Part shown: one piece after another, positions 10,274-20,345 of the stretch
How the letters are laid out: each line of letters starts with the position of its first letter
How positions within the stretch are numbered: position 1 is the stretch's first letter
NCBI GenBank assembly: GCA_030247855.1
Contig: JAPDRN010000051.1
Coordinates: 62,001 to 126,000 of the forward strand
Direction of reading: 5' to 3'
DNA from: Knufia peltigerae
Lineage: Eukaryota; Ascomycota; Eurotiomycetes; Chaetothyriales; Trichomeriaceae
DNA length: 64,000 nucleotides
Translations under genes and position numbers: made by a program
Notes under the pieces: model-generated
Database searches by the model: none
What the model was told of the DNA's origin: nothing
The model's input: only the letters and a program-made list of their open reading frames with translations

Positions 10274-12346
10274 TCAAGTAAACCCTTCCCATTCCCCATT
10301 CTCTTGATCGGCTGTTTGGTTTGCTTCTTTCTTCTTCTCCTGCATACTATGCACTATCGCACCACGTTTCCGATCAACCTCGCGCCTCTCGTAGCCGCTT
10401 TGCGTGCCGATCCTGGCTTTCCGTTTCATGCGTTTGGTCTTTTCGTCATCGTCGGCGTGGATGGCACGTCGGGACTGGACGCCGTGGAGTTTGAGATCCT
10501 TTCGGGTAGATTTCGACACGGATGGCAACGCGTGTAGAAGCCACGGCTGTAGGCCCCCGTTGGCAGTCACCGGGACATCGGATGTGGTTGTGGTGCCGCC
10601 GCCGTCGCCTGCTCCGGTGGGACGATCCGACCGGACCTGGGCCTTCTCACTCGCGGCGATCACATTGGCGATGCCTTTGACGTATTGGACATCTTCCTTG
10701 GTGTAGAAGCTGACGCAGACACCACCCTCCCGACCAGCCCTCCCAGTCCGGCCTGCACGATGGACGTATCCGGCCACCGTGTTGGGGATGTCGTAATTGA
10801 CCACCACGTTCACGCCACGAAAGTCCACGCCGCGCGACAGCAGGTCCGTCGTGATCAGGATCCAGATCTTGCCGAGCCGGAAATTCTGCATGATGCTCGA
10901 GCGTGCGTGCGCCGGGAGTGACGAGTGCAGCACGGCAATCCGTGAAGACCCTCCTGCCGGTGCAGGGATGTCGTACTTTAGTTCATCGTACAGCGACTGT
11001 GCTCGGTCAATGGTCTGGGTGAAGACGAGGAACGGTGGTCGAAGCGGTGCCGCCGCGGCTTGATATCCGCCCTTGGAGGATGACGCCCCTCCTGAACGGG
11101 ACGGATGGAGCAACTGGCGCATGCCCAACAGCTTTCCAGATTCGGTCGCCGTGTAAGTCAAACGATGTGATATAGTTGGTAAGCTGATGTCCTTCAGCCC
11201 GATGATCGTCCGCAGCAAAGGTGGTCGATCGCTCCGGCGGATCTTCAGGCTCTTCTGTCGATCGTGGATCTTTTGCACAGCCAATTCCTCAACGTTGGAA
11301 CCAATCGTTGCCGACCACATGCTGACCCGTAGCGTGGGAGATGTGCATGCTGACCAGATCGCCAGTGTCTGCGCACGAAACAGAGGATCCAGAAGTACAT
11401 CAGCCTCGTCGAATATCAGGGTTTCGATCTTGGGAAGAGGATTAGGCGGTGTCGTTTCGTCCTCTTCCCAGGACGGACAAAGCGTATGGACAAGACTTAG
11501 CGGCGTAGAGACGATGATGTCGGCTTTGGTCAGCGTGGCAGACTCCCTTGAATGCTCGTCCTCGCTCTCTTTCTCGTCATCTTCACCCTCCGATTCCTCA
11601 TTTTCCACAGCCGACTCTTGCATCCCGAAGAGCCTCATTCCCTTCCTCATGGCTGTTATTCGTACGCCGGTCTTTGTGCAGAGTTTTCGTCCTTCTGTGA
11701 CGATTTGCGACACGAGCTCTTTTGTTGGAGCTAAGACGATGGCACTGGCATGTTTTTCAGTAGTGTTGGACTGCTCTCTGTGACTTCTGGACACCTTGTC
11801 TATCAGCGGGATCAGGAAAGCGAGAGTCTTTCCGCTCCCGGTAGGCGCAATAGTCAATAAATCTGGTTCTTGGGCATCTTTGGAGAGACTCGACAGGAGT
11901 AGTGGAATGGTTGCCGTTTGAACTTCTGTAGGCTGGAAATACGCCTGTTCCGAGACATTACGGACAAGAGATTTATTGGCATTCTGCTGAGAGAGTTGAT
12001 CGAACGTAACGAGAGGCTGAGGGAAAATGCGCGACTGTTCCTTTTGCGCCTTTCGTGATTCTTCGGTTTTACCAGCCGAACGAAATCGATTTAAATCCAC
12101 AATTTTTATCTTGTGCTTCTTTTGGTATTGTCGAATCTCATCTTCAGTGAGTGGGACCCTGGTACTCGGTGATGCTGTAGTCACTGCCGTCACATCATCT
12201 TCTCTTTTCCGTTTCTGACCTGAAGATGCACCGGGAGAAATTGAATTTATTGATTGTCCCGATGTTGGCACTTGATTTTGTTGCGAAGGCCTCGTCGTCC
12301 TTGATTTAAGGCCTGTTGACCGAGACAGTATTTGGAAGGCATTCAT
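10274..12346 (-). CDS. rok1: ATP-dependent RNA helicase Rok1 (DEAD box)
   Basis: An intronless gene of 690 residues. Rok1 (human DDX52) is a nucleolar helicase needed for 18S rRNA processing and small-subunit assembly. The N-terminus MNAFQILSRSTGLKS and the pre-core segment KIKIVDLNRF are characteristic of Rok1. The helicase motifs appear in order: Q-motif region FQPTEVQ (about 137), motif I APTGSGKT (167-174), Ia APTKEL, II DEAD (313-316), III SAT (345-347), IV FLVFTQT, V TTDLLSRGVDF and VI HRAGRTGRAGR (529-539). An acidic insert lies at about 247-270 between motifs Ia and II. The C-terminal tail is basic, as expected for a nucleolar protein. All catalytic motifs are intact. Confidence 0.93.
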   Translation of the reverse strand: MNAFQILSRSTGLKSRTTRPSQQNQVPTSGQSINSISPGASSGQKRKREDDVTAVTTASPSTRVPLTEDEIRQYQKKHKIKIVDLNRFRSAGKTEESRKAQKEQSRIFPQPLVTFDQLSQQNANKSLVRNVSEQAYFQPTEVQTATIPLLLSSLSKDAQEPDLLTIAPTGSGKTLAFLIPLIDKVSRSHREQSNTTEKHASAIVLAPTKELVSQIVTEGRKLCTKTGVRITAMRKGMRLFGMQESAVENEESEGEDDEKESEDEHSRESATLTKADIIVSTPLSLVHTLCPSWEEDETTPPNPLPKIETLIFDEADVLLDPLFRAQTLAIWSACTSPTLRVSMWSATIGSNVEELAVQKIHDRQKSLKIRRSDRPPLLRTIIGLKDISLPTISHRLTYTATESGKLLGMRQLLHPSRSGGASSSKGGYQAAAAPLRPPFLVFTQTIDRAQSLYDELKYDIPAPAGGSSRIAVLHSSLPAHARSSIMQNFRLGKIWILITTDLLSRGVDFRGVNVVVNYDIPNTVAGYVHRAGRTGRAGREGGVCVSFYTKEDVQYVKGIANVIAASEKAQVRSDRPTGAGDGGGTTTTSDVPVTANGGLQPWLLHALPSVSKSTRKDLKLHGVQSRRAIHADDDEKTKRMKRKARIGTQSGYERREVDRKRGAIVHSMQEKKKEANQTADQENGEWEGFT

Positions 12347-12937
12347 CTTATGACACGGTCATTGTCCGCGGACTATTCCCTCCGGATTTCGAGTTCGTCT
12401 CAAAATTTATTCAATTCTCTCTGTCGATTCCAGGGCAAGGAAGATTTGGCTTTGATGCCAAGAACTTGCGGATAAACTTTGATCCCGGAATCAAAAGCGC
12501 GCCGCTGCGGTTTCACCATTTAGTTCTCAGGCTCAAGTACGTGGCCGAACAAAAGATGATACTTCGAAATCACTTTACATTCGACCTGATAACTGGTCTT
12601 CTTGTCTCCTGCTGCGATAATACAGCTACTTTGATCATCATGCGCTACCTCCATTTTACTTGTACTCGGACATGGTCTTCTTTCTGTCAGACAACGTTAT
12701 TATTTTGTCATTGCACTAAAACGTCTAAAATCATGAACCATGATTATGTAACAGAACTAGCCTCAAATCGCAAGCTTTCCAAGTTTCTACAGCCAAGTGC
12801 CAACTTGCGCCGACTGCAGTATCATCTTGCGCCAGAACATGCAGCGCTTCTAGCATGACGATGGCATTCTCAGAGAATATCTCTGTTATACTCAGGCGTC
12901 CATACAAAACATACAAATCCTAAAAGCGCCCCTCACG
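12347..12937. promoter_or_regulatory. Divergent promoter region
   Basis: This 591 bp lies between the start codons of rok1 (-) and the gene at 12938 (+). A 180-codon plus-strand frame that overlaps the rok1 start begins at a TTG and looks like a shadow. No specific binding site is called. Confidence 0.5.
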
Positions 12938-13632
12938 ATGGTCATTGGATTGCTCATATTGACCTCGATTCCTACTGTGACTGGCGTCGCTCAAGCCATC
13001 TCCGCCCAGAAGACCCGCGATGAGCGGCAGAAAGATGAAAAACGAATGAAGAAGTTCCACATCGATGTGTACTGCGAGGCTGTGAGCTCTCGCACAAAAG
13101 AGATTCATGAAAAGAGGCTGGTCTTGAGGGATGATAGGGTATGGATAGGCCCGAGGGAAGCGTTGAATCCCTGTCCCGAGGGCTATGTTGCTGAGTGTTT
13201 CTACATCGAGTATCCGGACAACGAAGTAAGCGATCCGACCTTGTTTACGCAAAGACCTGATCTCCGTGACAACTAACGTGAGTCAAGAGAGTGCCGATAC
13301 CGATTGGCCTTGTGAGCCAGGTTCGCGAGGACCCTCCTTTGCTGAATTGGCTATATGTGGACAAGGACACAATGGAAGTAAAGTATGGGAACAAAAGCGC
13401 AAGCATTGAGCATCATGTCGGGCCCTGGGACTGGACCGAGGATGAAGAAGGCATTACGTTCGATGAGACGGAAGACTTTACAGCCGTGGAAGATCCAAAA
13501 ACCCACAAATGGCAGATATATTATGACATGGATAACGATGGATTAAGCAGATTTGTACCAAAGGGACGACGGAAGATACAAGTTAGCCTGGAGAGGACAT
13601 TGATACCTGGAGCCAGTGTGCCTGGAGCATGA
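12938..13632 (+). CDS. Conserved fungal protein of unknown function
   Basis: Two exons, 12938-13225 and 13288-13632, give 210 residues; the 62-nt intron has CTAAC ten bases before its acceptor. The N-terminus MVIGLLILTSIPTVTGVAQA is hydrophobic and could be a signal anchor. It is followed by a charged helix and then a beta-rich region with the block LLNWLYVDKDTMEVKYG and the motif VGPWDWTEDEEGITF, ending in a basic segment (PKGRRKIQV). From memory, proteins with this start and the LLNWxYVxKDTxxVxYG and GPWxWT blocks are widespread in Pezizomycotina, often in several copies, and have no assigned function. No catalytic motif is seen. Confidence 0.8.
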
Positions 13633-14011
13633 TGGCAGTGATGGCCTACTGGTTTTATTTATACTTGTAATGACGAATATTTATGCCCAGGATGTAGCCT
13701 GTCTAACCAAAAGGATATCTTGGGAATATTTTAGGAATTATATCCGGAACTTCACATCATTCTCATTTCACTGGAACATTAAAAGCCATTCACTCAGATT
13801 ATTAAAGATCAAACCCCTCGACGCGCATTCTATCTCCATGCGACCATTATTCGTCGCATGGTTGACAGGCCTTTGTCATGCACAACACTTCACATAAGGC
13901 ATGCATGCTGTTCCCGATAGTTCATCTGGACTGGCGCAAGTTGTTGTATCACCGGCCAATTGATCACACTCTCATCGCGCAAGTTGCTGTGTCAGTCAGT
14001 AGCTCTCAGCC
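13633..14011. other. Short intergenic gap
   Basis: This 379 bp holds the 3' end of the preceding gene and the promoter of the Clr2 gene. No further feature is seen. Confidence 0.5.
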
Positions 14012-16579
14012 ATGAATCCAACCGCGTCAGAGCCACATATGTGGCAAATCATTGGAAAGAAAGGCGGGCCATGGATTAAAGTCCCAATAAAGCCATTCAC
14101 TGACGGGCAGTCCAAAACTTGGCCCGGTGAAGGCTCTTCACAAGGCAGATACCGTCCAAGTTCCGAAGAACGCCACTTAATCCAGTTGGCCAAAGCATGG
14201 AAGAAGCAACAGCATGACCTTGCTGAAGGAGTTAATTACTACCTAGACAAACTCCCCGAGGGATATGCTGTGTTTGAGCTGGATCAACTTACCGGCAATC
14301 AAGTGTGGAAACGCCTGTTCGGGCACCCTAGCGGAAACTATTACGATTCTATTGTGAGGTTTCAGGTTCACTTTTTATGGCTGATGTCCGGCAAACAGGG
14401 TGACTGTGGATGTATCAACTGTGAAAAACCTCAGACACGACCCGCCATAGGACGGAAGCCACGCCCGACCGGGTTTGAACGACTCCTCCCCCTGCGCGGA
14501 AGCGAAAACAACGGATACCAATCTGATAATACATCAGGATCGACCTCTGCTGGTGGCAGTATGACGGGACGCCCCTCCAGAAGACCTCGGCGTCAATTAA
14601 AACCAGCCGGAGCTCACTACGCCGTTGATGAGGAGGGAAACGAAGATGTTTACAAAGGGTATCTCAAAAAGCTTGAAAATAGCAGGGATGGCAAGAAAGG
14701 AATCGAAGACGACATTCGAGAACTCAACTCTTTTGACTGGAGAGCTGAGCACGAGGAATTCGCAAAGGATGAGAAGTATGGAGTCGAACTGATAAAGCGA
14801 CATCTCACCTTGATCTCACAACAACATTCCTTCGCGCCTAGAATTGGCGAGCTCGTTCTCTGGACGCCACATTTCCTTGACAATCACTATCTGATGCTAG
14901 ACTCTACCAGGGGCGAATTCAAGTTCTACTCCTTCGACCAGAAACAATACCACGGATTTCCCCGATGGCGGGCTGGTCTTGTCACCCAGGTGCCATTGAC
15001 AACTGCAACAGATGGCCCTGTTGATTTTCCGGACATTCAAACACTGCCGGATAAGAGCACTTCTCTGAACACTTCTGGCTTCCGCATCGAGACCTTTCCA
15101 GACCCGAACGATGAGATTGACAAGACAGCATCCAAACAGTATCGATATGTCCCGCTGCGGAATGTCCGACCGCTTAGCCATTGGCAGATGCTTCTTCGTG
15201 GAATTCCCCATTCAGAGTGGCATCCGTCTATCATGTCTGCCATGACCTGTATGACGAGTATATCGTTGTACGAGAAGTGGTGGTTCAAGGGAGAATGGCC
15301 CACTGCAAGCGTCTTGTGCAAAGGAATATACATCGGTCCTGAATTCATCATGACAGGTGATACGGTCAGAATAACTCCCGATGCCAATGCTGCGGGTAAG
15401 GTCAAGAGGTGCACAGATGTCATGATCGTGGACTCAATTAGACTGAATCTGCTGAACATCCGATCAGAAGATGTCTTACCAGATACACCGCTCCTCTCTT
15501 CTGCATCCTCAATCACTCTTGTCGGCAGAGCATACACTCTGGACATACGGCGTCATTATACAATGCATAACCATGACCCGAATGCCGCCCAGACGGTGCT
15601 ACCAGCGCCAGTGCCACAAGAGGAAGTCAAAACGGTATTTCGACCTGTTGGTACGGGTGATTACGGTACTTGGTACTACCTACACGACCCAACTAAGAGG
15701 TATCAAATCTCTTATGACCGCGTGCTGGGCAGGTTATACGAAGCTGCGGCGGTGAAGCTATGGACCGGCCAATCACAGTTCAAACAAAGAGGTCGTGAGC
15801 AGTTGGATATCAGACCGAGCCTGGACTTTGATTTGAGAGCTATCGAGCATGGTCGGAAATTTGCGAGCGAGAATGATGAGCGCATCGAGGAACCAAAGCC
15901 AGGTCAATTAGGATGGTTTTGGGCTGACACGAGAGTCGAGGCACTGGATATCCAGACAATCAACGGCATTGAGGTTGGAAAGTATCACGATGCCAGGACC
16001 CCACAGACTCTCCAGCAATGGCGGATGTATATGAAGCTTATCAACGGACATACAGATACGCCAGAGCTCTTCAAGTTCAAGTCGGATTTTCCTTCTCTAT
16101 CAGGACTCTCAGGGGTGGGTGGCCGCCGTGGAAGGAAGCCTGGCTCAAAGCTTGTTAATGGCAAGGTGGTCATGCCAGGCGATCCAGGATATGAAGAGGC
16201 TGCTGGTAAAGCGTTCGCAGAGCCCAATTGGACGCCAAGACACGGGAGCAGTCAACTTGCGGGAGCTGCTTTGGTATCAACTGATGATGAGGACGATGAA
16301 GGCGACGAAGACGAGAATGAGCATTTCGAAGATGCTGAGGAAGTGTTGCCATCGGTTGAGGATCGGTCGCTGGTCAGTGCAATGGATCGTAGAAGTCCTC
16401 TTCCTCAAAAGAAGAGGACGCCGGTTCAATCAAAGGCACAGATTATGCAGAACCCGGAGGATATCGATGACGATGATGACGATGACGACGATGACGACGA
16501 GTGGTTGCACAATCATCCCCCAATTCGGGGAGGAACAGAAGAATCCGAAGGCGGTGACTACCGACCTGATTTTGAGTAG
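14012..16579 (+). CDS. clr2: Cryptic loci regulator Clr2 (heterochromatin silencing factor)
   Basis: An intronless gene of 855 residues. In fission yeast Clr2 is a subunit of the SHREC complex (Clr1, Clr2, Clr3 deacetylase, Mit1 remodeller) that silences heterochromatin. The N-terminal Clr2 domain is clear at about residues 75-137: YYLDKLPEGYAVFEL, then LFGHPSGNYYDSIVRF, then a Cys cluster CGCINC likely to bind zinc. The central part (about 265-690) reads like the globular Clr2 region with BAH-like strands (RIGELVLWTPHF, NVRPLSHWQMLLRG). A basic AT-hook-like GRRGRKPGS lies near residue 706. The C-terminus is highly acidic, with a run of eleven Asp encoded by GAT/GAC. Its presence suggests SHREC-type silencing in this organism. 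Confidence 0.85.
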   Translation: MNPTASEPHMWQIIGKKGGPWIKVPIKPFTDGQSKTWPGEGSSQGRYRPSSEERHLIQLAKAWKKQQHDLAEGVNYYLDKLPEGYAVFELDQLTGNQVWKRLFGHPSGNYYDSIVRFQVHFLWLMSGKQGDCGCINCEKPQTRPAIGRKPRPTGFERLLPLRGSENNGYQSDNTSGSTSAGGSMTGRPSRRPRRQLKPAGAHYAVDEEGNEDVYKGYLKKLENSRDGKKGIEDDIRELNSFDWRAEHEEFAKDEKYGVELIKRHLTLISQQHSFAPRIGELVLWTPHFLDNHYLMLDSTRGEFKFYSFDQKQYHGFPRWRAGLVTQVPLTTATDGPVDFPDIQTLPDKSTSLNTSGFRIETFPDPNDEIDKTASKQYRYVPLRNVRPLSHWQMLLRGIPHSEWHPSIMSAMTCMTSISLYEKWWFKGEWPTASVLCKGIYIGPEFIMTGDTVRITPDANAAGKVKRCTDVMIVDSIRLNLLNIRSEDVLPDTPLLSSASSITLVGRAYTLDIRRHYTMHNHDPNAAQTVLPAPVPQEEVKTVFRPVGTGDYGTWYYLHDPTKRYQISYDRVLGRLYEAAAVKLWTGQSQFKQRGREQLDIRPSLDFDLRAIEHGRKFASENDERIEEPKPGQLGWFWADTRVEALDIQTINGIEVGKYHDARTPQTLQQWRMYMKLINGHTDTPELFKFKSDFPSLSGLSGVGGRRGRKPGSKLVNGKVVMPGDPGYEEAAGKAFAEPNWTPRHGSSQLAGAALVSTDDEDDEGDEDENEHFEDAEEVLPSVEDRSLVSAMDRRSPLPQKKRTPVQSKAQIMQNPEDIDDDDDDDDDDDEWLHNHPPIRGGTEESEGGDYRPDFE

Positions 16580-17185
16580 ATTCCGGCAACAGGGAGTTTT
16601 GGGTCTGGTCATGATGGACCTGGAATGGTGCAGTTGTTTATTGGAGTGAGAAGTGAGACCCTCGCATGAATACGAGTTCAGTGATCACGGACACAGAGTT
16701 CTTGATATGGGAAAGGCTTCGATGACTAGAATTGTGGTGATTGGTTTAGAACAGAGGGCTCAAATGTACACAATATTGCCGAGAATCGTCTCGCAGCACG
16801 ATGCTGAATATCCTAACCCCAGATTTAATGTTCTCTAGACAGCTTTTTTCAACCTATTCGCGTTGTTGATGATGGTTACACACTGTTCCGATTGCTCGTA
16901 TATACGTAGAAAGTGACTACAGTTCGTAGAGACATTACCAACAGAGACATTTGGTCCGAAGTTGAATTTTGTCCCCATAGCCTCGCGAGCCTGACAAGGC
17001 TGTGGATGTGGGAAGTGCCAAGACGCACACGTGACGAAAATTATTCGGTACACCTGCCCTTTCGATTGTGTGAAATCGCAGTCTTGGCTTTCGCACATCC
17101 CAAATTCTGGCAAAGTCGATTTCGAGGATCAATTGACAACGCCGATAAACAAAGGACCATCTCTTTACCGCACACAATCGACAAG
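16580..17185. promoter_or_regulatory. Upstream region of the L17 gene
   Basis: About 600 bp between the Clr2 stop and the L17 start. It must contain the ribosomal protein promoter. I see no unambiguous ribosomal-protein promoter element and no coding frame. Confidence 0.45.
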
Positions 17186-18038
17186 ATGGTAGGACAAGCC
17201 CCGATATCATGTTATGCTATACACAAGTACTCACAAATACTTTTGCAGGTCCGCTACGCCCCCGCCGACCGCATCCCCAGCGCCAAATCGGCAAAGAGCC
17301 GTGGCAGCTACCTCCGAGTCAGCTTCAAGAACACCCGCGAGACGGCCCAGGCCATCAACGGCTGGAAACTCGAGCGCGCCGTCAAGTACCTTGAGAACGT
17401 CCAGGAATTGAAGGAGGCTGTCCCGATGAGGAGATATGCCGGCAGCACTGGCCGAAGCGCACAAGGTATGAATTCATGCACCGATTAGGAAAAAAGAATT
17501 TGGAAAAACAACACAGCGGCCCATGGGATTTGTGGTCTTCTCTCGCTGTTGGCCAGCCATACTTGCTTTTGTCGATGCAAAAGGATGGTCGAAAAGACAT
17601 CAGACGTTGGCCTTTCAAGAAAAACCTACAACCGCACAAAACCGTCAAAAACTTCAATGTACACGTGGGCTAACAATTCTTCTTCTCTCTCGCACAGGCA
17701 AGCAATTCGGTGTCTCCAAGGCCCGCCACCCAGTCAAGTCGGCCGAGTTCCTCCTCGGTCTGCTCAAGAACGCCGAAGCCAACGCCGACACCAAGGGCCT
17801 CGACACCTCTAACCTGATCGTCAAGCACATCCAAGTCAACCAGGCCCCCAAGCAGCGTCGCCGAACGTACCGCGCCCACGGTCGCATCAACCCTTACATG
17901 TCCAACCCGTGCCACATCGAGCTGATCCTGACCGAAGGCGAGGAGGCCGTCACCAAGGCCGAGGAGTTGGGTGTCTCCCAGAGACTGAACTCCAGACAGC
18001 GAGGTGCTCAGAGACGAAAGGCCATCACCTCCTCATAG
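17186..18038 (+). CDS. rpl17: 60S ribosomal protein L17 (uL22)
   Basis: Three exons: 17186-17188 (only the ATG), 17249-17465 and 17698-18038, giving 186 residues. uL22 lines the polypeptide exit tunnel of the large subunit. The spliced start is M|VRYAPADRIP, and the family signature follows: RGSYLRVSFKNTRETAQAI, KARHPVKSAEFLLGLL, RRRTYRAHGRINPYMSNPCH. The first intron (60 nt) splits the start codon from the rest, a common arrangement in fungal ribosomal protein genes. The second intron is long (232 nt) compared with its neighbours and has GCTAAC near its 3' end. The length agrees with eukaryotic L17. Confidence 0.97.
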
Positions 18039-19199
18039 ACGGGGTTCATTCTCTTTGCTTTGCAAAATCAATCAACTCAGTCGAGGAGATTCTGAACCGC
18101 AAGCTGAAAGGACACGAATTGAAAAAACAAATGTCGTGAACCGACCTTTTCTTTCCCCCCTGGGCGTGAAAGATGATGATCTCGATCGAATGGCAATTTT
18201 TTTTGGTGAAAGTACAAACGTGGTTGATGGATGACGGATGGGAAGGCGAAGGTGTCGTCGCTAGCTGGACACACACAAGTATGGCGGCTCGACTGCAAAA
18301 GGAGAATTGTATGTAGTTGGAGTCGATATCGGCTTTCGATGATCACACAACTTTACACTTGCGGCATGGAAGGGCCTTAGGACTTGAACGAGAGAAGAAC
18401 GTGCATCTTTCAAACTTGTAGCATGGTAATTCCCCGCAATGTGAAAAAGAAGAAAAAAAACCATTTACTTCAAATTGGTGTTTGTTTGCTTTTTTTTGGT
18501 CTCATGTTCCATACACGTCTTTTTGCTATCTTCTCTACTCGCTGTGGCATTGAGGCGTCGCAATCTTTTTGGCGCTCTCGTGCCTCTCCTCCTTAACCTA
18601 TCGTGTTGAGCCTCACAAAAGTATCCTGAATCCGTACAAACTGCAACCAAGTAGTTCCTGATCCCCTTGTGTCGTGCTGATGCTGCTGGTGATACTGTCT
18701 CTCAACAATGAAATCTCGTGCTCGCCAAACGTCTCATCTCTCCCATCCAGTCTCATGTCACCACTCCAATTCTCCCAAAGTTCTCCAGTGCCAGACCAGG
18801 TCTGTAATATTCAAGTGGCTTGTGATTCAAGTGTGCAATCGACAGGAAATCAATTTTCTCTTTCTTTCGCCGAGTCTGTTGTATTTGACTTCTATCTTCT
18901 GTCTTTCGTAATTGCATGTTTCCATCGATTCCCATTTAGTCCGTTCATCTGGACTTTGCCTGCTGACAAGTACTCTGTCGCAAAGGTGAACTGTCTGACT
19001 TTCCGACATTTTGCAAAAGGAATGGCGTGGCAGTTCTTTTAGTAGTTCATCATCGCCCCGTGAGTCTCATCGTGACATTCTCCACTCTTGTGTCATTTCT
19101 CAAATCAATGCCAACTGATCTCATGAGTCTCTGATGTATCAAATTCAAGTATCTTTTGCGGGGGTCCGGAGTATCTGACCGCGTTTTCTCAGTGTTGAT
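18039..19199. other. Convergent 3' intergenic region
   Basis: Lies between the 3' ends of L17 (+) and the hypothetical gene at 19200 (-). It is T-rich and pyrimidine-rich with no convincing frame. It probably contains both transcript ends. Confidence 0.45.
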
Positions 19200-20345
19200 T
19201 CAAGAGTCTTCGTCAGAATCGTCGTCGTCTTCGTTGTAATCGTCTATGGCACTCCGGCGCGGCCAATCGCGCAACGGTTCGGACCTCATCAGGCGTAAAC
19301 GGCTCATTTGTGCCTCGCCGGGCGTATCGCCGCACTCGAACGCCGCCAAGTCGGTGTCGCCGTGTGGGGTTTCGACGTCGCCACCGTAGTAGCTGACGCC
19401 CCGGGACACGTAAACCTCGCCCGGGCCCTGCTGGAACTGGCCGGGTCTGGGGACGGCCGACATGACGGGGTGCCTCGGTGTCCATCCGAAGATTGGGATC
19501 TCGAACAGACGCCAGACGAGTTGATTGACGGCCCTCGTCTCGTCGACGACCGTGCAGAGCGTGAATGGCCGGTCTGCGTAGTAGACCTCTTGGAAGAGGC
19601 GTGGCGGCTCTCTCACCACCACCACGTCCTCCTCGTCTACATCGGCCGCCATCGTGCCAGCTCCCTCCTCCCTGCCCGCGACCCTTCCGACAGACGTCCC
19701 ACCTGGACCCATCGTGGCCGGGCTCGCATCCCCCGCCGGCACCTGCTGACGTGATGCCCCCATCGGGGACACCACGCCAGACAGGTGCTGGACGGGAGAT
19801 GTCCAGTGAGCACCGACCACGCCCAACGACCGCTCTCTGGCGACGGCGTTCCTCACATCACCAGGATATGATCTTCTTGGCTGCTGGGTGATGTCTGTCG
19901 GAGGGCCGTCCTCCACCTCCTCCTGACAGCGGCGTTGTAGGGACAACAGCCGCCTCGTCTCCATGGCTTGTCTTGCCCAAGGCGAGACTCGCGTGTATCC
20001 GGTCTTTCTGACCCGTCTTGGACGACGGGCCGCCTTGGGCTCGAAGTCGTTGGCAAACGCAGACGGAAGTAGCCTTCCATCTGGCCTCGTATGCTTCTCC
20101 ACATACTTGGCTTTGTGGTTGTCTGTTGCCGCCGACGCCTTGGAAGTGCCGATGAGCTCGATCCGCGCAGACTGCTGGTGAGCCTGCGCGTCCTCTCTGG
20201 CCGACTGGATGCTCTGGGTGCGGCAGGGAGGACCGAGCGAGTTGGAGAGGGTTTGAAAGGTGGTTTGACGTTTGTAGGACTCGAGGTTGGCCAGGAACTC
20301 GGCCCATTCGATCTCAACTTCGTCACGTCCAGCCATGGTCGACAT
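19200..20345 (-). CDS. Hypothetical protein with acidic C-terminus
   Basis: A single-exon gene. The open frame reaches 20630, but its first 95 codons have the composition of leader sequence. I choose the ATG at 20345 (381 residues); a second ATG at 20336 lies in a near-ideal context (ACCATGG) and may be the one used. The start MAGRDEVEIEWAEFLANLES suggests an amphipathic helix. The centre is basic, with RRPRRVRKTGY. A more ordered segment with PRLFQEVYYADRPFTLCTVV follows near residue 260, and the tail is acidic (YNEDDDDSDEDS). No membrane segment or catalytic motif is visible and I do not recognise the family. Confidence 0.6.
   Translation of the reverse strand: MSTMAGRDEVEIEWAEFLANLESYKRQTTFQTLSNSLGPPCRTQSIQSAREDAQAHQQSARIELIGTSKASAATDNHKAKYVEKHTRPDGRLLPSAFANDFEPKAARRPRRVRKTGYTRVSPWARQAMETRRLLSLQRRCQEEVEDGPPTDITQQPRRSYPGDVRNAVARERSLGVVGAHWTSPVQHLSGVVSPMGASRQQVPAGDASPATMGPGGTSVGRVAGREEGAGTMAADVDEEDVVVVREPPRLFQEVYYADRPFTLCTVVDETRAVNQLVWRLFEIPIFGWTPRHPVMSAVPRPGQFQQGPGEVYVSRGVSYYGGDVETPHGDTDLAAFECGDTPGEAQMSRLRLMRSEPLRDWPRRSAIDDYNEDDDDSDEDS

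Noticed and set aside
12316..12858. 180-codon plus-strand frame
   Set aside because: Begins at a TTG inside the rok1 start region, overlaps rok1 antisense and has no protein-like features.
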